Shown piece after piece: positions 34,932 to 46,050 of a DNA stretch of 64,000 bases (the stretch's first letter is position 1; every line of letters begins with the position of its first letter). The DNA is taken from the NCBI RefSeq assembly GCF_024298885.1, contig NZ_CP101166.1:496001-560000 (forward strand), given 5' to 3'. The position numbers and the translations under genes were made by a program. The stretch is from Haloglomus halophilum. Lineage in GTDB: Archaea; Halobacteriota; Halobacteria; Halobacteriales; Haloarculaceae. The notes under the pieces were generated by a model. It saw nothing but the letters and a program-made list of their open reading frames with translations, ran no database searches and was not told the DNA's origin.

Positions 34932-34960
34932 ATCCGGGCGGAAGCGGACTGTAGGCCGAG

Positions 34961-34970
34961 CATATTTTTA
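34961..34970 (+). promoter_or_regulatory. TATA box for glmM
   Basis: CATATTTTTA ends 25 bases before the glmM ATG at 34995. Short leader. Confidence 0.65.
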
Positions 34971-34994
34971 CCGCGTCCGGCCGGGTCTCCAGCC

Positions 34995-36305
34995 ATGTTC
35001 GGAACCAGCGGTGTGCGTGGGCCTGTCGGCGAGGACGTGACCGCCGAACTCGCGCTTCGCGTCGGGCGCGCGCTCGGCGACCGCGACCGCGTCGTCGTCG
35101 GACGGGATCCCCGTAACTCGGGACGGCTCCTCGTGGATGCGCTCGCGGCCGGCTGCCGGGAGTGTGGCGTCGAGGTCGTCGACCTCGGCGTGGCCGCGAC
35201 CCCCACGGTGGGCCGGGCGGTCGCGTGGGAGGACGCCGACGCCGGCGTCGCCATCACGGCCTCGCACAACCCCGCACCCGACAACGGCATCAAGCTCTGG
35301 CAGCCCTCCGGGCAGGCGTTCGACGGACCCCTGCGCGAGGAGATCGAGGCGCGCGTCCGCGCCGACGACCCCGACCTCGAGGCGTGGGACGGCCTCGGCG
35401 ACCGGCGCGCTGCGGACGCGACCGACCGCCACGTCGCCGCACTGGTCGACACCGTCGAGGACTGCGAGCGCTCGGTCGTCCTCGACGTGGGCAACGGCGC
35501 CGGCGGCGTCACGGCCGGCGCGCTCGTCGGCCTCGGCTGCCACGTCGAGACGCTCAACGCTCAGCCCGACGGCTCGTTCCCCGGCCGCCCATCGGAGCCG
35601 ACGCCCGAGAACTGCGAGAGCCTCGCGACGCTCGTGCGGGAGGGCGAGGCCGACCTGGGCATCGCCCACGACGGCGACGCCGACCGGATGCGGGCGGTGG
35701 CGGGCGACGGCGAGTTCCTCTCCGGCGACACGCTGCTGGCGGTGCTGGCGGCGGACGCCGCCGAGTCGGGGGACAGCGTGGCCGTCCCCGTCGACACGAG
35801 CCTCGCTGTCGAGGACTTCCTCGCCGAGCGCGGCGTGGAGACGGTCCGGACGCCCGTGGGCGACGTCTACGTCGCGGCCGCCGCGGCCGAGGACGGCGTC
35901 ACGTTCGGCGGCGAGCCCTCGGGCGCATGGATATGGCCCGAGGAGACGCTCTGTCCCGACGGCCCGCTCGCGGCCTGCCGGCTGGCCGCACTCGACGCCG
36001 AGCGACCGCTGGCCGAGCGCGCGGCCGAGGTGCCGACCTACCCCATCCGCCGCGAGAACATCGAGACCGAGGCGAAGGCGGCGGTCATGGAGCGGGTTCG
36101 GGAGACTGTCACCGCGGAGTACGACGCCGCCGACGTGTCGACGCTGGACGGTGTCCGCGTCGACCGGGACGACGGCTGGTTCCTGCTCCGCGCCAGCGGG
36201 ACCCAGCCGCTCGTCCGCGTGACCGCCGAGGCACGCGACCCCGAGCGGGCCGACGCACTCCGGGAGACAGCGCTATCGCTGGTCGACACTGCACGCAGTG
36301 AGTAG
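34995..36305 (+). CDS. glmM: Phosphoglucosamine/phosphohexose mutase
   Basis: 436 residues of the alpha-D-phosphohexomutase family. FGTSGVRGPVG opens it. ITASHNPAPDNGIK carries the phosphoserine, DGDADRM is the metal loop, GEPSGAW the sugar loop, and LLRASGTQPLVRVTAE the phosphate-binding domain. The SHNPAPDNGIK pattern fits the GlmM/archaeal phosphosugar mutase group. The choice between glucosamine and mannose substrates is not decided by sequence alone. Confidence 0.93.
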   Translation: MFGTSGVRGPVGEDVTAELALRVGRALGDRDRVVVGRDPRNSGRLLVDALAAGCRECGVEVVDLGVAATPTVGRAVAWEDADAGVAITASHNPAPDNGIKLWQPSGQAFDGPLREEIEARVRADDPDLEAWDGLGDRRAADATDRHVAALVDTVEDCERSVVLDVGNGAGGVTAGALVGLGCHVETLNAQPDGSFPGRPSEPTPENCESLATLVREGEADLGIAHDGDADRMRAVAGDGEFLSGDTLLAVLAADAAESGDSVAVPVDTSLAVEDFLAERGVETVRTPVGDVYVAAAAAEDGVTFGGEPSGAWIWPEETLCPDGPLAACRLAALDAERPLAERAAEVPTYPIRRENIETEAKAAVMERVRETVTAEYDAADVSTLDGVRVDRDDGWFLLRASGTQPLVRVTAEARDPERADALRETALSLVDTARSE

Positions 36306-36322
36306 GGGGCCGCAGGATCAGG

Positions 36323-36481
36323 TCAGGTTCGTCGGGTCGAGCGCGCCTCTCGTACGTCCGCGCCGTCACGGATCTTATCCTCACACCGGGGGCAGACACG
36401 GGGGCTTTCGACACCGTTCGGTGTGAAGACCCGAGCGTATGCTGCCGTTACGAACGAAGAACAGTTCTGACACTCCGGCAT
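36323..36481 (-). CDS. 52-residue zinc-ribbon protein (DUF7563-like)
   Basis: MPECQNCSSFVTAAYARVFT, then RVCPRCEDKIRDGADVREAR. Two CxxC pairs. Paralogue of 32400-32555. Leaderless: the ATG at 36481 lies 27-33 bases after a minus-strand TATA that sits inside an inverted repeat, so its expression is probably controlled. The basic C-terminus (REARSTRRT) could bind nucleic acid. Confidence 0.8.
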   Translation of the reverse strand: MPECQNCSSFVTAAYARVFTPNGVESPRVCPRCEDKIRDGADVREARSTRRT

Positions 36482-36501
36482 ACACGTGTACGATAGGCTG
36501 G

Positions 36502-36528
36502 GTTTCACATAATGATACTGTGTGAAAC
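36502..36528 (-). promoter_or_regulatory. Palindrome spanning the TATA box of the gene at 36481
   Basis: GTTTCACA-N11-TGTGAAAC is a perfect 8-base inverted repeat. The minus-strand TATA (CATTATG, 36508-36514) lies at its edge and centre. This placement fits an operator whose occupant would block TBP/TFB. The regulator is not known. Confidence 0.6.
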
Positions 36529-36655
36529 TATACCACGATTTCGAGCTGGAACTTGAACGTTCCGGCAAGGGAAGGCAGTTCCGTCATATTGCTGTGTCCA
36601 GCCGACGACACGCGACCGGCCAAGAGCTAAGCATCGGGCGGCCGAGTTCGTCCCC

Positions 36656-37351
36656 GTGACACACACCACCGTCATCGCCGGGTTCGGGCCCGGGCTCGGC
36701 GAGTCGCTTGCCCGCCGGTTCGCGGCGGAGGGCTGTGAGGTCGCGCTGCTCGCGCGCAGCGCCGGCTACATCGACGAACTCGCCATCGACCTCGACGGCA
36801 GCACCGCTGGCGAGGCGCTCGCGGTCCCGACCGACATCAGCGACCGCGACGCCGTCGTCGAGGCGTTCGGTGCCGTCCGCGAGGCGTTCGGCGACGTGGA
36901 CGTCCTCGTGAACCACGCGTCCGCGGCCGCGTGTGACGGCCTCCTCGATGCGGACCCCGAGGAGTTCCGCCGCGCGCTCGGCGTCAACGTCGAGGGGGCC
37001 TTCCACTGCTCGCAGGAAGCCGTCGCGGACATGGTCGACGGCGACGGCGGGACCGTCATCTTCACCGGCGCGACGACCTCGGTGCGCGGGCGCGAGGGCG
37101 CGGTCGGCTTCTCGGCCGCGAAGTTCGGCGCCCGCGGGCTGGCCGAGTCGATGGCCCGGGAGCTGGGACCCGAGGGCGTCCACGTCGCCCACGTCGTGCT
37201 CGACGGGATGATTCGGCCCCCCGGCGCGGACGACGACGAGCAGTACCTCGACCCCGACGCCATCGCCGAGGAGTACTGGCGGCTCGTCCAGCAGGACCGC
37301 TCGGCGTGGACGCTGGAGCTGGACCTCCGGCCACACGTCGAGGAGTTCTGA
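36656..37351 (+). CDS. Short-chain dehydrogenase/reductase-like protein with altered active site
   Basis: 231 residues, GTG start. Nucleotide-binding motif VIAGFGPGLGESLARRF and DVLVNHASAA. The active-site helix reads AVGFSAAKFGARGLAESMAREL, so the catalytic Tyr of YxxxK is Phe while Lys is kept. The upstream Ser is in TGATTSVRG. Members of this GFGPGxG subgroup are annotated as SDR oxidoreductases. Catalysis may differ. The substrate is unknown. Confidence 0.85.
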   Translation: MTHTTVIAGFGPGLGESLARRFAAEGCEVALLARSAGYIDELAIDLDGSTAGEALAVPTDISDRDAVVEAFGAVREAFGDVDVLVNHASAAACDGLLDADPEEFRRALGVNVEGAFHCSQEAVADMVDGDGGTVIFTGATTSVRGREGAVGFSAAKFGARGLAESMARELGPEGVHVAHVVLDGMIRPPGADDDEQYLDPDAIAEEYWRLVQQDRSAWTLELDLRPHVEEF

Positions 37352-37506
37352 TAAAACCCGACATTGTCAAGGGGCGGTGCTATGCTCGACTACTTCGTCA
37401 GGGAGGGACGGATGCGACACAGGCGACAGCACGGTGCCGGAGCTGTATCATCCCCGGGCCGGACATCGACGGGTTATTCAAAATCAGCAGACACAACGCA
37501 GTCACC

Positions 37507-38817
37507 GTGAGTCTCCTCGATGACCCCGAACGCCGCCGGTGGCTCGTCTTCGCCGTCCTCGCCGGCGCGTTCCTGCTGGTCAACGTCCACCGCCTCTCGA
37601 CCGCCGTCCTCGCCGACCCGCTCGCACGGTCGTTCGACACGACGGCCGCCGAACTCGGAACGCTGCACGCGGCGTTCTTCTACGTCTACGCACCGCTCCA
37701 GGTCGTCGCGGGCGTCCTCGCCGACCGCGCGGGCATCCGCTGGACCGCCGCCATCGGCACCGTCGTGATGAGCGTCGGCGGCGTGCTGTTCGCGCTGGCG
37801 CCGTTCTTCCCGGCCGCGTTCGCCGCGCGCCTGCTCGTCGGCCTCGGTGGGAGCGTCGTCTTCATCGCGACGCTGCGGTTCTGCGCCAACTGGTTCCGAC
37901 CGGACGAGTTCGCCACGATGTCCGGCGTCACCGTCGCCATCGCCGGCCTCGGCGGCATCGTCGCCACGACGCCGCTCGCACTGCTGGTCGAGCGGACGGG
38001 CTGGCGACAGGCGATGCTCGGCCTGGGCCTCGTCGGACTGGTCGTCGGCGCCATCGTCGCGGTCGCCGCGCGGGACTCGCCGGCCGACGCGGGCCTCCCG
38101 GCCATCCAGGGCGTCCCGTCGGCCGAGACACTCTCGCTGTCGGGCGTCCTCACGAACGCGAAGCGCGTCCTGGGTGGCGCCGACACCTGGCTCGTCGGCA
38201 TCGTCCTCTTCTGTGAGATCGGGGTCAACCTCACCGTCATCGGACTGTGGGGCGTTCCCTACATGGTCCAGAACTACCCCGGCGTGGGCGTCACGGAGGC
38301 TTCGACGTACGCGCTCGCGGGCAGCGTCGGCCTCCTGCTCGGCCCGCCGCTCATCGGCCGCCTCTCGGACCGGCTGGAGCGCCGGACGGCCCTGATGGTC
38401 GTCGGCGGGGTCATCTACACCGCCGCGTTCGGCATCCTCGCACTGGGCACACCCCCGAAGTTCGTCGTCGGCATCGTGCTGTTCACGGCGGGCGCGCTCG
38501 GCGGCGCGTTCGCGCTGGGCTACGCCGTCGTCAAGGAACAGCACAGCGCCGCCGCCTCCGGCGTCGCCACCGGGACCGTCAACGCCATCGGCTTCTCCGG
38601 CGCGGCCGTCTTCCCGGTCGCGATGGGGGTCATCCTCGACGCCTACTGGACCGGCGAGACGGTCGCCGGCGCGCGCGTCTACACGGAGTTCGGCTACCAG
38701 GTCGCGTTCGGCCTGGCGACGCTCGCAGGGGTGGTGGCGCTGGCCTGCGCGCTCGCGCTCCACCGGCGCGTTGGCGCGCCCGCCGCGGCGCAGGACGCCG
38801 CCGCCGGCGACGACTGA
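37507..38817 (+). CDS. Major facilitator superfamily transporter
   Basis: 436 residues with 12 hydrophobic helices in two halves. The helix 2-3 loop is [12 protein letters not shown] (DRxGxR-type), repeated in the second half as [13 protein letters not shown], the hallmark of MFS. GTG at 37507 is the likely start, with a TATA-like TTATTCAAAA about 26 bases before. Substrate cannot be read. It follows the SDR gene after 155 bases without clear coupling. Confidence 0.88.
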   Translation: MSLLDDPERRRWLVFAVLAGAFLLVNVHRLSTAVLADPLARSFDTTAAELGTLHAAFFYVYAPLQVVAGVLADRAGIRWTAAIGTVVMSVGGVLFALAPFFPAAFAARLLVGLGGSVVFIATLRFCANWFRPDEFATMSGVTVAIAGLGGIVATTPLALLVERTGWRQAMLGLGLVGLVVGAIVAVAARDSPADAGLPAIQGVPSAETLSLSGVLTNAKRVLGGADTWLVGIVLFCEIGVNLTVIGLWGVPYMVQNYPGVGVTEASTYALAGSVGLLLGPPLIGRLSDRLERRTALMVVGGVIYTAAFGILALGTPPKFVVGIVLFTAGALGGAFALGYAVVKEQHSAAASGVATGTVNAIGFSGAAVFPVAMGVILDAYWTGETVAGARVYTEFGYQVAFGLATLAGVVALACALALHRRVGAPAAAQDAAAGDD

Positions 38818-38917
38818 GGGCCGGCAGCCCCCAGCCGCGTCCCGCGACCTCCGCGTCCCACGACCACTTCCACCGCGCGGGCGCGCCGCTCAAGTGCGCG
38901 CGCGCCCTGCCACGTGT

Positions 38918-40990
<2,073 letters not shown>

Positions 40991-40997
40991 GGCCCGC

Positions 40998-43322
40998 CTA
41001 CTCCAGTGACTCGACGCCGGTGAACTCGAAGCGGGCGCCGCCGGTCTCGCTCTCGGTCACAGCCACCGTCCAGCCGTGCGCGGCAGCGACGGTCTCGACG
41101 ATGGTGAGGCCGAAGCCCGTCCCGCCGGTCTTCGTGGAGTACCCCTGGTCGAACACCGAATCGCGCTCCTCCGGGGGGATGCCGGGGCCGTCGTCGGCGA
41201 CGTAGAAGCCGTCACCGTCTTCGAGGGGACCGACGGTGACGGACACGTCCGCCCCCGCGTGCTCGACCGCGTTCCGGTAGAGGTTCTCGAGGAGCTGGGC
41301 GAGCCGGTCGGGGTCGGCCGCGATGCGTGGCACCGCCGGATCGACGGCGAGCGTCGCGTGCGGCGTCTCGACGTTCCCCCACGCGCGTTCGGCCAGCGCC
41401 GACAGCTCGACGGGGCGGGGCTCACCGACCGCCTCCCCCTGCCGGGCCAGCGTCAGCAGGTCCTCGATGAGCCGCTCCATGCGGTCGGCGGCATCGGCGA
41501 TGCGGTCGAGGTCGTCGCTCTCGACCTCCTCGGCAAGAAGGGCGACGCTCCCCTGGATGACGTTCAACGGGTTCCGGAGGTCGTGGCTCACGATGCTGGT
41601 GAAGGCATCGAGGCGCTCGTTCTCGCGCTCGAGCTGCTTGCGCTCGGTGATGTCGACGTAGAGCGCCAGCGAGCCGACGACCTCCCCGGTCTCTCCCTGC
41701 CGCGGCACGGCACGGAGCAGCGCGTCCACGCGATCGCCGTCGCTGGTGACCAGCTGCCGTTCCTCGTTGGTGAACTGGTCGGTCAGAGCCCGGTCGTACC
41801 CCCCCTGGTCGAGGAGTTCGTCCGCGGAGCCGTCCGTGTAGAACGCCGCGAGTGGACGGTCGAGGACCTCGTCGCGTTCGTAGCCCAGCGTGTCGAGGAA
41901 GAGCTGGTTGCAGGCGTCGACGACGGGCGTGCCGTCCTCGTTCCGGGTGAGTACGCCCATGACCGGCGCCTCCTCGAACAGGTCGCGGTACTGCTCGCGG
42001 AGTCGCTCGGTCAGCTCGACGCGGTTGATGGCGTGGGCCACGGTGGTCCCGAGTTCGTCGAACACCGAGAGTTCCCGCTCGCCGAACGCCGCCGGACGGT
42101 CGGCGTACACGTTCAGGACGCCGTACAGCGTCTCCTGATAGACGAGCGGTACCGCGGCGGCGGACTGGAACCCCCGCTCCCGTGCGGCCTCGCGCCACGG
42201 CTCGAAGTCGGGGGCCTCGAGGATGTCCTGGACGGCCTGTGGCTCGTGTGTGCGTGCCGCCCGGCCGGCGGGGCCCAGGCCCGTCTCGCTCCGGTCGACC
42301 GTGACCGTGATGTCGTCGAGATAGCCCTCGTCGACGCCCACCCAGGCCGCCGGGACGATGGTCGAGTCCTCGGTCACGTGCCCGACCCACGCGAACACGT
42401 ACGGCTCGGAGTCGGCCAGCTGCTCACAGAGCACCTGTTCGATATCGTCCCTGCTCTCGGCCTGGACCACCGCCTGCGTCGTCTCGCGGAGCGTCCGGTT
42501 GATGCGGTTCAGTTCCGCAACCTCGGCTTTGCGCTGCTGGCGGTCGCTGGCGTCGCGGATGGTGGCGACGATCTCGGCGTGGTCGGCGATCTCCATCGGG
42601 CTGAGGCTGACATCGACCGGGAACTCCGTCCCGTCCTTGCGCCGACCGTACAGCTCCCGACCGGTTCCCATCGGTCGCCGCTCCGGGTCCGCCGTGTACG
42701 ACTCGCGGTAGTCGACGTGGTCCTCGCGGTACCGCTCCGGGATGAGCGTCTCGACGGGTTCGCCCTCCAGCTCCGTCGCCTCGTAGCCGAACAGCCGCTC
42801 GACCTCCTCGTTGGCCCGCCGGATCCGCCCGTCGGTCCCGACGATGACGATACCGTCGGGAGCGGCGTCCATGTGCTTCGAGACACGCTCCTCGGCCCGG
42901 CGCTTCGCGACGGCGTTTCTCACCTGCCGGGCGAGCACCTCGTAGTGGTCCGTCCCGGTCTCCTTCTGGAGGTAGTTGGTGACGCCCGCGGAGATAGCCT
43001 CGCTGGCGAGGTCCTCGCTCCCCTTCCCCGTGAACAGGATGAACGGGATATCGGAGTTCCGCGCCCGGACCTGCTCCAGGAACTCGATGCCGTTCGTGCC
43101 CGGCATCTGGTAGTCCGAGACGACACAGTCGAACGACTCGTCGGCGAGTCGTTCGAGCCCCGCGTCCGCGTCGTGTTCCACGACGACATCGAGTGATTCG
43201 TCTGCCCGCTCGAGGAACCGCGACGTGATGTCGGCCACTCCCGGCTCGTCATCCACCAGCAGTACGCGTACGGCAGCGTCCCCGTCCGGACGAGCCTGGA
43301 CTGTGGCCCCGTTGGCCGCCAT
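40998..43322 (-). CDS. Hybrid sensor histidine kinase (REC-PAS-GAF-PAS-HisKA-HATPase)
   Basis: 774 residues, no membrane helix. Order: receiver domain (about 18-135) with VLLVDDEPG, phospho-acceptor Asp in VVSDYQMPGTNG and ILFTGKG; PAS (about 148-270); GAF (about 285-430); PAS (about 440-560); HisKA with FTSIVSHDLRNPLNVI; and HATPase with NLYRNAVEHAG, VADDGPGIP and GTGFGLTIVE. A leading receiver domain is common in haloarchaeal cytoplasmic sensors. Signal and output are unknown. It converges on uvrB with 7 bases between stops. Confidence 0.94.
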   Translation of the reverse strand: MAANGATVQARPDGDAAVRVLLVDDEPGVADITSRFLERADESLDVVVEHDADAGLERLADESFDCVVSDYQMPGTNGIEFLEQVRARNSDIPFILFTGKGSEDLASEAISAGVTNYLQKETGTDHYEVLARQVRNAVAKRRAEERVSKHMDAAPDGIVIVGTDGRIRRANEEVERLFGYEATELEGEPVETLIPERYREDHVDYRESYTADPERRPMGTGRELYGRRKDGTEFPVDVSLSPMEIADHAEIVATIRDASDRQQRKAEVAELNRINRTLRETTQAVVQAESRDDIEQVLCEQLADSEPYVFAWVGHVTEDSTIVPAAWVGVDEGYLDDITVTVDRSETGLGPAGRAARTHEPQAVQDILEAPDFEPWREAARERGFQSAAAVPLVYQETLYGVLNVYADRPAAFGERELSVFDELGTTVAHAINRVELTERLREQYRDLFEEAPVMGVLTRNEDGTPVVDACNQLFLDTLGYERDEVLDRPLAAFYTDGSADELLDQGGYDRALTDQFTNEERQLVTSDGDRVDALLRAVPRQGETGEVVGSLALYVDITERKQLERENERLDAFTSIVSHDLRNPLNVIQGSVALLAEEVESDDLDRIADAADRMERLIEDLLTLARQGEAVGEPRPVELSALAERAWGNVETPHATLAVDPAVPRIAADPDRLAQLLENLYRNAVEHAGADVSVTVGPLEDGDGFYVADDGPGIPPEERDSVFDQGYSTKTGGTGFGLTIVETVAAAHGWTVAVTESETGGARFEFTGVESLE

Positions 43323-43446
43323 TCTGTGCCCTGTACACCATCGGAGATAATATCAGTTGGCATCGAATCGAGCGGCGAGGGGGGCGACGGACCCCCGTGC
43401 ATCGGAGAGGAGCGGCCTTTTACCCTCCACCGCCGAACCCGGAGCC

Positions 43447-43887
43447 ATGCCCGACCTCGTCGACACGCGTATCCAGAACCGGTGGATGGTCCAGCCCAAC
43501 CACGCGAACAACCTCGGCGCCGCCCACGGGGGGAACGTGCTGAAGTGGATGGACGAGGCCGGTGCGATGAGCGCCGTCCGTTTCTCCGGAGAGACCTGTG
43601 TCACCGCGCATATGGACGAGGTGAACTTCAAACAGCCCGTCCCCGTCGGGGAGACGGCGTTCATCGACGCCTACGTCTACGGCGCCGGCCGGACCAGCGT
43701 GAAGGTCCGCGCGCAGGTCTACCGCGAGGACCTCAAGAGCGGCCACCGGGAACTGACGACCAACTGCTACATGGTGTTCGTCGCCATCGACGAGCGCAAC
43801 GAGCCGGTCCCAGTCCCGGACCTGACCGTCGCTACGGAGACGGGCGAACGCCTCCGCGAGGAAGCACTGGACGACGCACCCGAGTAG
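43447..43887 (+). CDS. Acyl-CoA thioesterase, hotdog fold (ACOT/YciA type)
   Basis: 146 residues. Signature NHANNLGAAHGGNVLKWMDEAGAMSA, the hotdog helix with the catalytic Asp, then HMDEVNFKQPVPVGETAF and TTNCYMVFVAID. It hydrolyses acyl-CoA thioesters, possibly linked to the acyl-CoA dehydrogenase at 16447 in fatty-acid handling. ATG at 43447. A T-rich CTTTTCT follows 24 bases after the stop. Confidence 0.92.
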   Translation: MPDLVDTRIQNRWMVQPNHANNLGAAHGGNVLKWMDEAGAMSAVRFSGETCVTAHMDEVNFKQPVPVGETAFIDAYVYGAGRTSVKVRAQVYREDLKSGHRELTTNCYMVFVAIDERNEPVPVPDLTVATETGERLREEALDDAPE

Positions 43888-44070
43888 CATCGTAACACAG
43901 AAACGAACCCCTTTTCTGAGTTATATCCACATCCCACATTATAATCAGATATCAGAGGATCAGTGAGAGAGGTACGGCAGCAGTTGCGGCGTCTCCGTCG
44001 CACCCGAGTAGATATACTCCCGGGCGGAGTCGGGCACAGGCCTATCCGACGAACGCGCGTAACCGCGCGC

Positions 44071-44205
44071 ATGACCGACACCGAATACACCGACATCCGC
44101 GAGTCGTACGCACCCCAACCGGAGGCGTGGAAGTACTGGTTCCTCCTCGCGGCGCTGGCCCTCGGGCCGCTGTACGCCCTGCTGCTGCCGGTACTGGTCG
44201 GCTGA
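44071..44205 (+). CDS. 44-residue single-helix membrane protein
   Basis: MTDTEYTDIRESYAPQPEAW is a soluble lead, and a helix YWFLLAALALGPLYALLLPVL follows. Codon use looks coding, and the ATG at 44071 fits. The 183 bases upstream are AT-rich with a TATA-like CATTATAATC at about 43935. Function unknown. Short-length genes of this type are often missed. Confidence 0.6.
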   Translation: MTDTEYTDIRESYAPQPEAWKYWFLLAALALGPLYALLLPVLVG

Positions 44206-44235
44206 GGGGGTATCCGTACCGACCTGCCCGCGTGA

Positions 44236-45075
44236 CTACCGACCCAGCAACCGGTCGACATGCCGTTTTCCGAGCGCGATGGTCTCGTGGTCGCGCGTCC
44301 CGACCTCCAGCGTCGCGGTCCCCGACCACCCATCGAGCGCCGCGAACAGGCCCGCGAAGTCGATCTCGCCCATCCCGGCGGGGAGGTGCTCGTCGCTACC
44401 ACCGCGGGTGTCCGAGAGGTGGAGGTGGTCGATGCGGCCCGCGTTGGCGGCGGCGTACGCGTCCGGTTCCACCGGCGGGTCCCCGAGCACGGCGTGTGCG
44501 GTGTCGAACGTCGTTCCGAGGTCGTCGGCCGCCCCGTCCTCGTCGAGGGTGGCAAGCAGGTCGTCGAACTCCGGCGCGACGAAGGGCCCGTGGATGACGT
44601 TCTCGGGCACCGGCGTGACGCCGCGCTCCCGTGCCGCCCTGACGACGCGTCGGGTCCCGTCGACGACGAACTCCCGGACCTCGGCGTCGGTCCAGCCGAG
44701 GTCCCACGCATCCGATGAGGGGTGGAAGACGGCCTTCTCGGCCCCGAGGTCGGCCGCCAGGTCGAGACAGGCCCGGCACTCGCGGACGGCTCCGTCCCGG
44801 ACGGGACCGAACGGCGAGCCGAGGTCGAGCGAGAACGGGAGGTGAACGACGAGCGAGAGCCCGGTGTCGTCGAGGGCGTCCGCGAGAGGGTCACGCCAGG
44901 CATCGGCGCGGGAGCGAGCGTGTGGCCCGTCCAGCAGCACCTCCACGAGGTCGAACCCCTCGCTCGCGGCCCACTCGACCGTCGACCCCACGTCGCGGTG
45001 GGGGAGGGTGAACCCCAGGTCGAGGTCGACCGAGGCGTCGACCGGTTCCGGGTCAGGGTCAGGGCGGGTGAACAC
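44236..45075 (-). CDS. Sugar-phosphate isomerase/epimerase-like TIM-barrel protein
   Basis: 279 residues from GTG 45075. Xylose-isomerase-like (AP endonuclease 2) fold: FDLVEVLLDGP, LSLVVHLPFSLDLGS, EKAVFHPSS, PENVIHGPF, LGTTFDTAHAVLG, HLHLSDTRGGSDEHLPAGMGEIDF and the late Glu in ATLEVGTRD. These give the usual metal-binding Glu, Asp and His set. Substrate unknown: sugar isomerase, epimerase and endonuclease IV are all relatives. Confidence 0.85.
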   Translation of the reverse strand: MFTRPDPDPEPVDASVDLDLGFTLPHRDVGSTVEWAASEGFDLVEVLLDGPHARSRADAWRDPLADALDDTGLSLVVHLPFSLDLGSPFGPVRDGAVRECRACLDLAADLGAEKAVFHPSSDAWDLGWTDAEVREFVVDGTRRVVRAARERGVTPVPENVIHGPFVAPEFDDLLATLDEDGAADDLGTTFDTAHAVLGDPPVEPDAYAAANAGRIDHLHLSDTRGGSDEHLPAGMGEIDFAGLFAALDGWSGTATLEVGTRDHETIALGKRHVDRLLGR

Positions 45076-45172
45076 GGCGGGAGGTCGTCGGCCGCCGTGT
45101 TCAACCCCGTGGTCGGCGGGACGCTCCCGGCGACGCTCCCGACCGCGCCGGCGACAGGGACCGGGACGCCGG

Positions 45173-45206
45173 TCGTCGGTCGTCGGTCGTCGGTCGGTCG
45201 TCATCG
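45173..45206. repeat. Short tandem repeat, GTCGTCG type
   Basis: About four 7-base CGTCGGT-like units lie between the divergent genes starting at 45075 and 45260. Simple sequence, probably from slippage, though it lies in the promoter interval. Confidence 0.55.
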
Positions 45207-45259
45207 GCCCGTCCGACACCGCCGACACCCCTTTGACCGGGACGCCCCCAGGCCACGGT

Positions 45260-45979
45260 ATGACCGACGAGGCCGACGGACGACCGGAGGGGGAGCCGGA
45301 CGTCGATGGGATGGGAACCGCGCCGACGCCCCGTGACCCCGGGGCGGCGGAGTCGGCAGTCCGACGGGTCGAGGCGGCCGACGACCCGACGACACCGATG
45401 GCGCCGGACGTGCCCGAGGACGTGCGCAAGTACGACCGCTTCAAGAAGATGGACGGCGCCACCTACGACCGTGCCAACGAGTTCCTCCGGGACCGGACCT
45501 ACATCACGGCCCGGGAGTGGGCCATCGCGCGGTTGTGTGCGGACTTCCGGACGGAGACGGGCGTCGAGATGACGAAGATCGGCGAGAACCTGCCCCACCT
45601 CGTCCCGTTCATGACCGACACCTACTCGCCACAGGCCGTGAACCAGGCGCGGGCCTCGTTCAAGGAGAAGGTCCGCAAGTCCGGCGCCACCTTCCTCTAC
45701 GGGGCGATGTGTGATTTCTACACCGCCGAGGAGCTGGACGAGCTGATGTACGAGGTGACCGAGGTGGCGAAGTTCCTGCTGGAGGTCGAGGGCGTCGAGC
45801 TGACCGTCGAGGAGGAACTCGCCGCGGAGGACCGCATCGGCGACGTGATGCGTGAGGTCCGCGAGTCCTCGGCGGCGCTCCGGCACGACCACGTCACCTG
45901 TCCGGAGTGTGGTCACGAGATCGACTCCGCCGACGCCGGCCACGAGAGCGACCACGAGCCGGCCAGCGCGGACGACTGA
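45260..45979 (+). CDS. DUF5806-type haloarchaeal protein
   Basis: 239 residues. A disordered N-terminus of about 55 residues is followed by the conserved core YDRFKKMDGATYDRANEFLR, then REWAIARLCADFRTETGVEMTKIGENLPHLVPFM, and the C-terminal CPECGHEIDS, half of a zinc ribbon. It is the pattern I know as DUF5806. HTH-like helices in the core suggest DNA binding, but this is inference. ATG at 45260. Confidence 0.85.
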   Translation: MTDEADGRPEGEPDVDGMGTAPTPRDPGAAESAVRRVEAADDPTTPMAPDVPEDVRKYDRFKKMDGATYDRANEFLRDRTYITAREWAIARLCADFRTETGVEMTKIGENLPHLVPFMTDTYSPQAVNQARASFKEKVRKSGATFLYGAMCDFYTAEELDELMYEVTEVAKFLLEVEGVELTVEEELAAEDRIGDVMREVRESSAALRHDHVTCPECGHEIDSADAGHESDHEPASADD

Positions 45980-46050
45980 GGACCCGCCGGCACTGTTCCT
46001 CCGCGACGAGTCCGGGGCGGCGTACGGAACGCCCAGCGGCGAGTCCCGAG

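Noticed and set aside
41076..43196. Long plus-strand frame opposite the sensor kinase (706 codons)
   Set aside because: Antisense shadow. No motif, and the kinase domains are complete on the minus strand.
45173..45206. GTCGTCGG repeats as a regulatory array
   Set aside because: Simple GC-rich slippage sequence with no symmetry or second copy elsewhere in the window.
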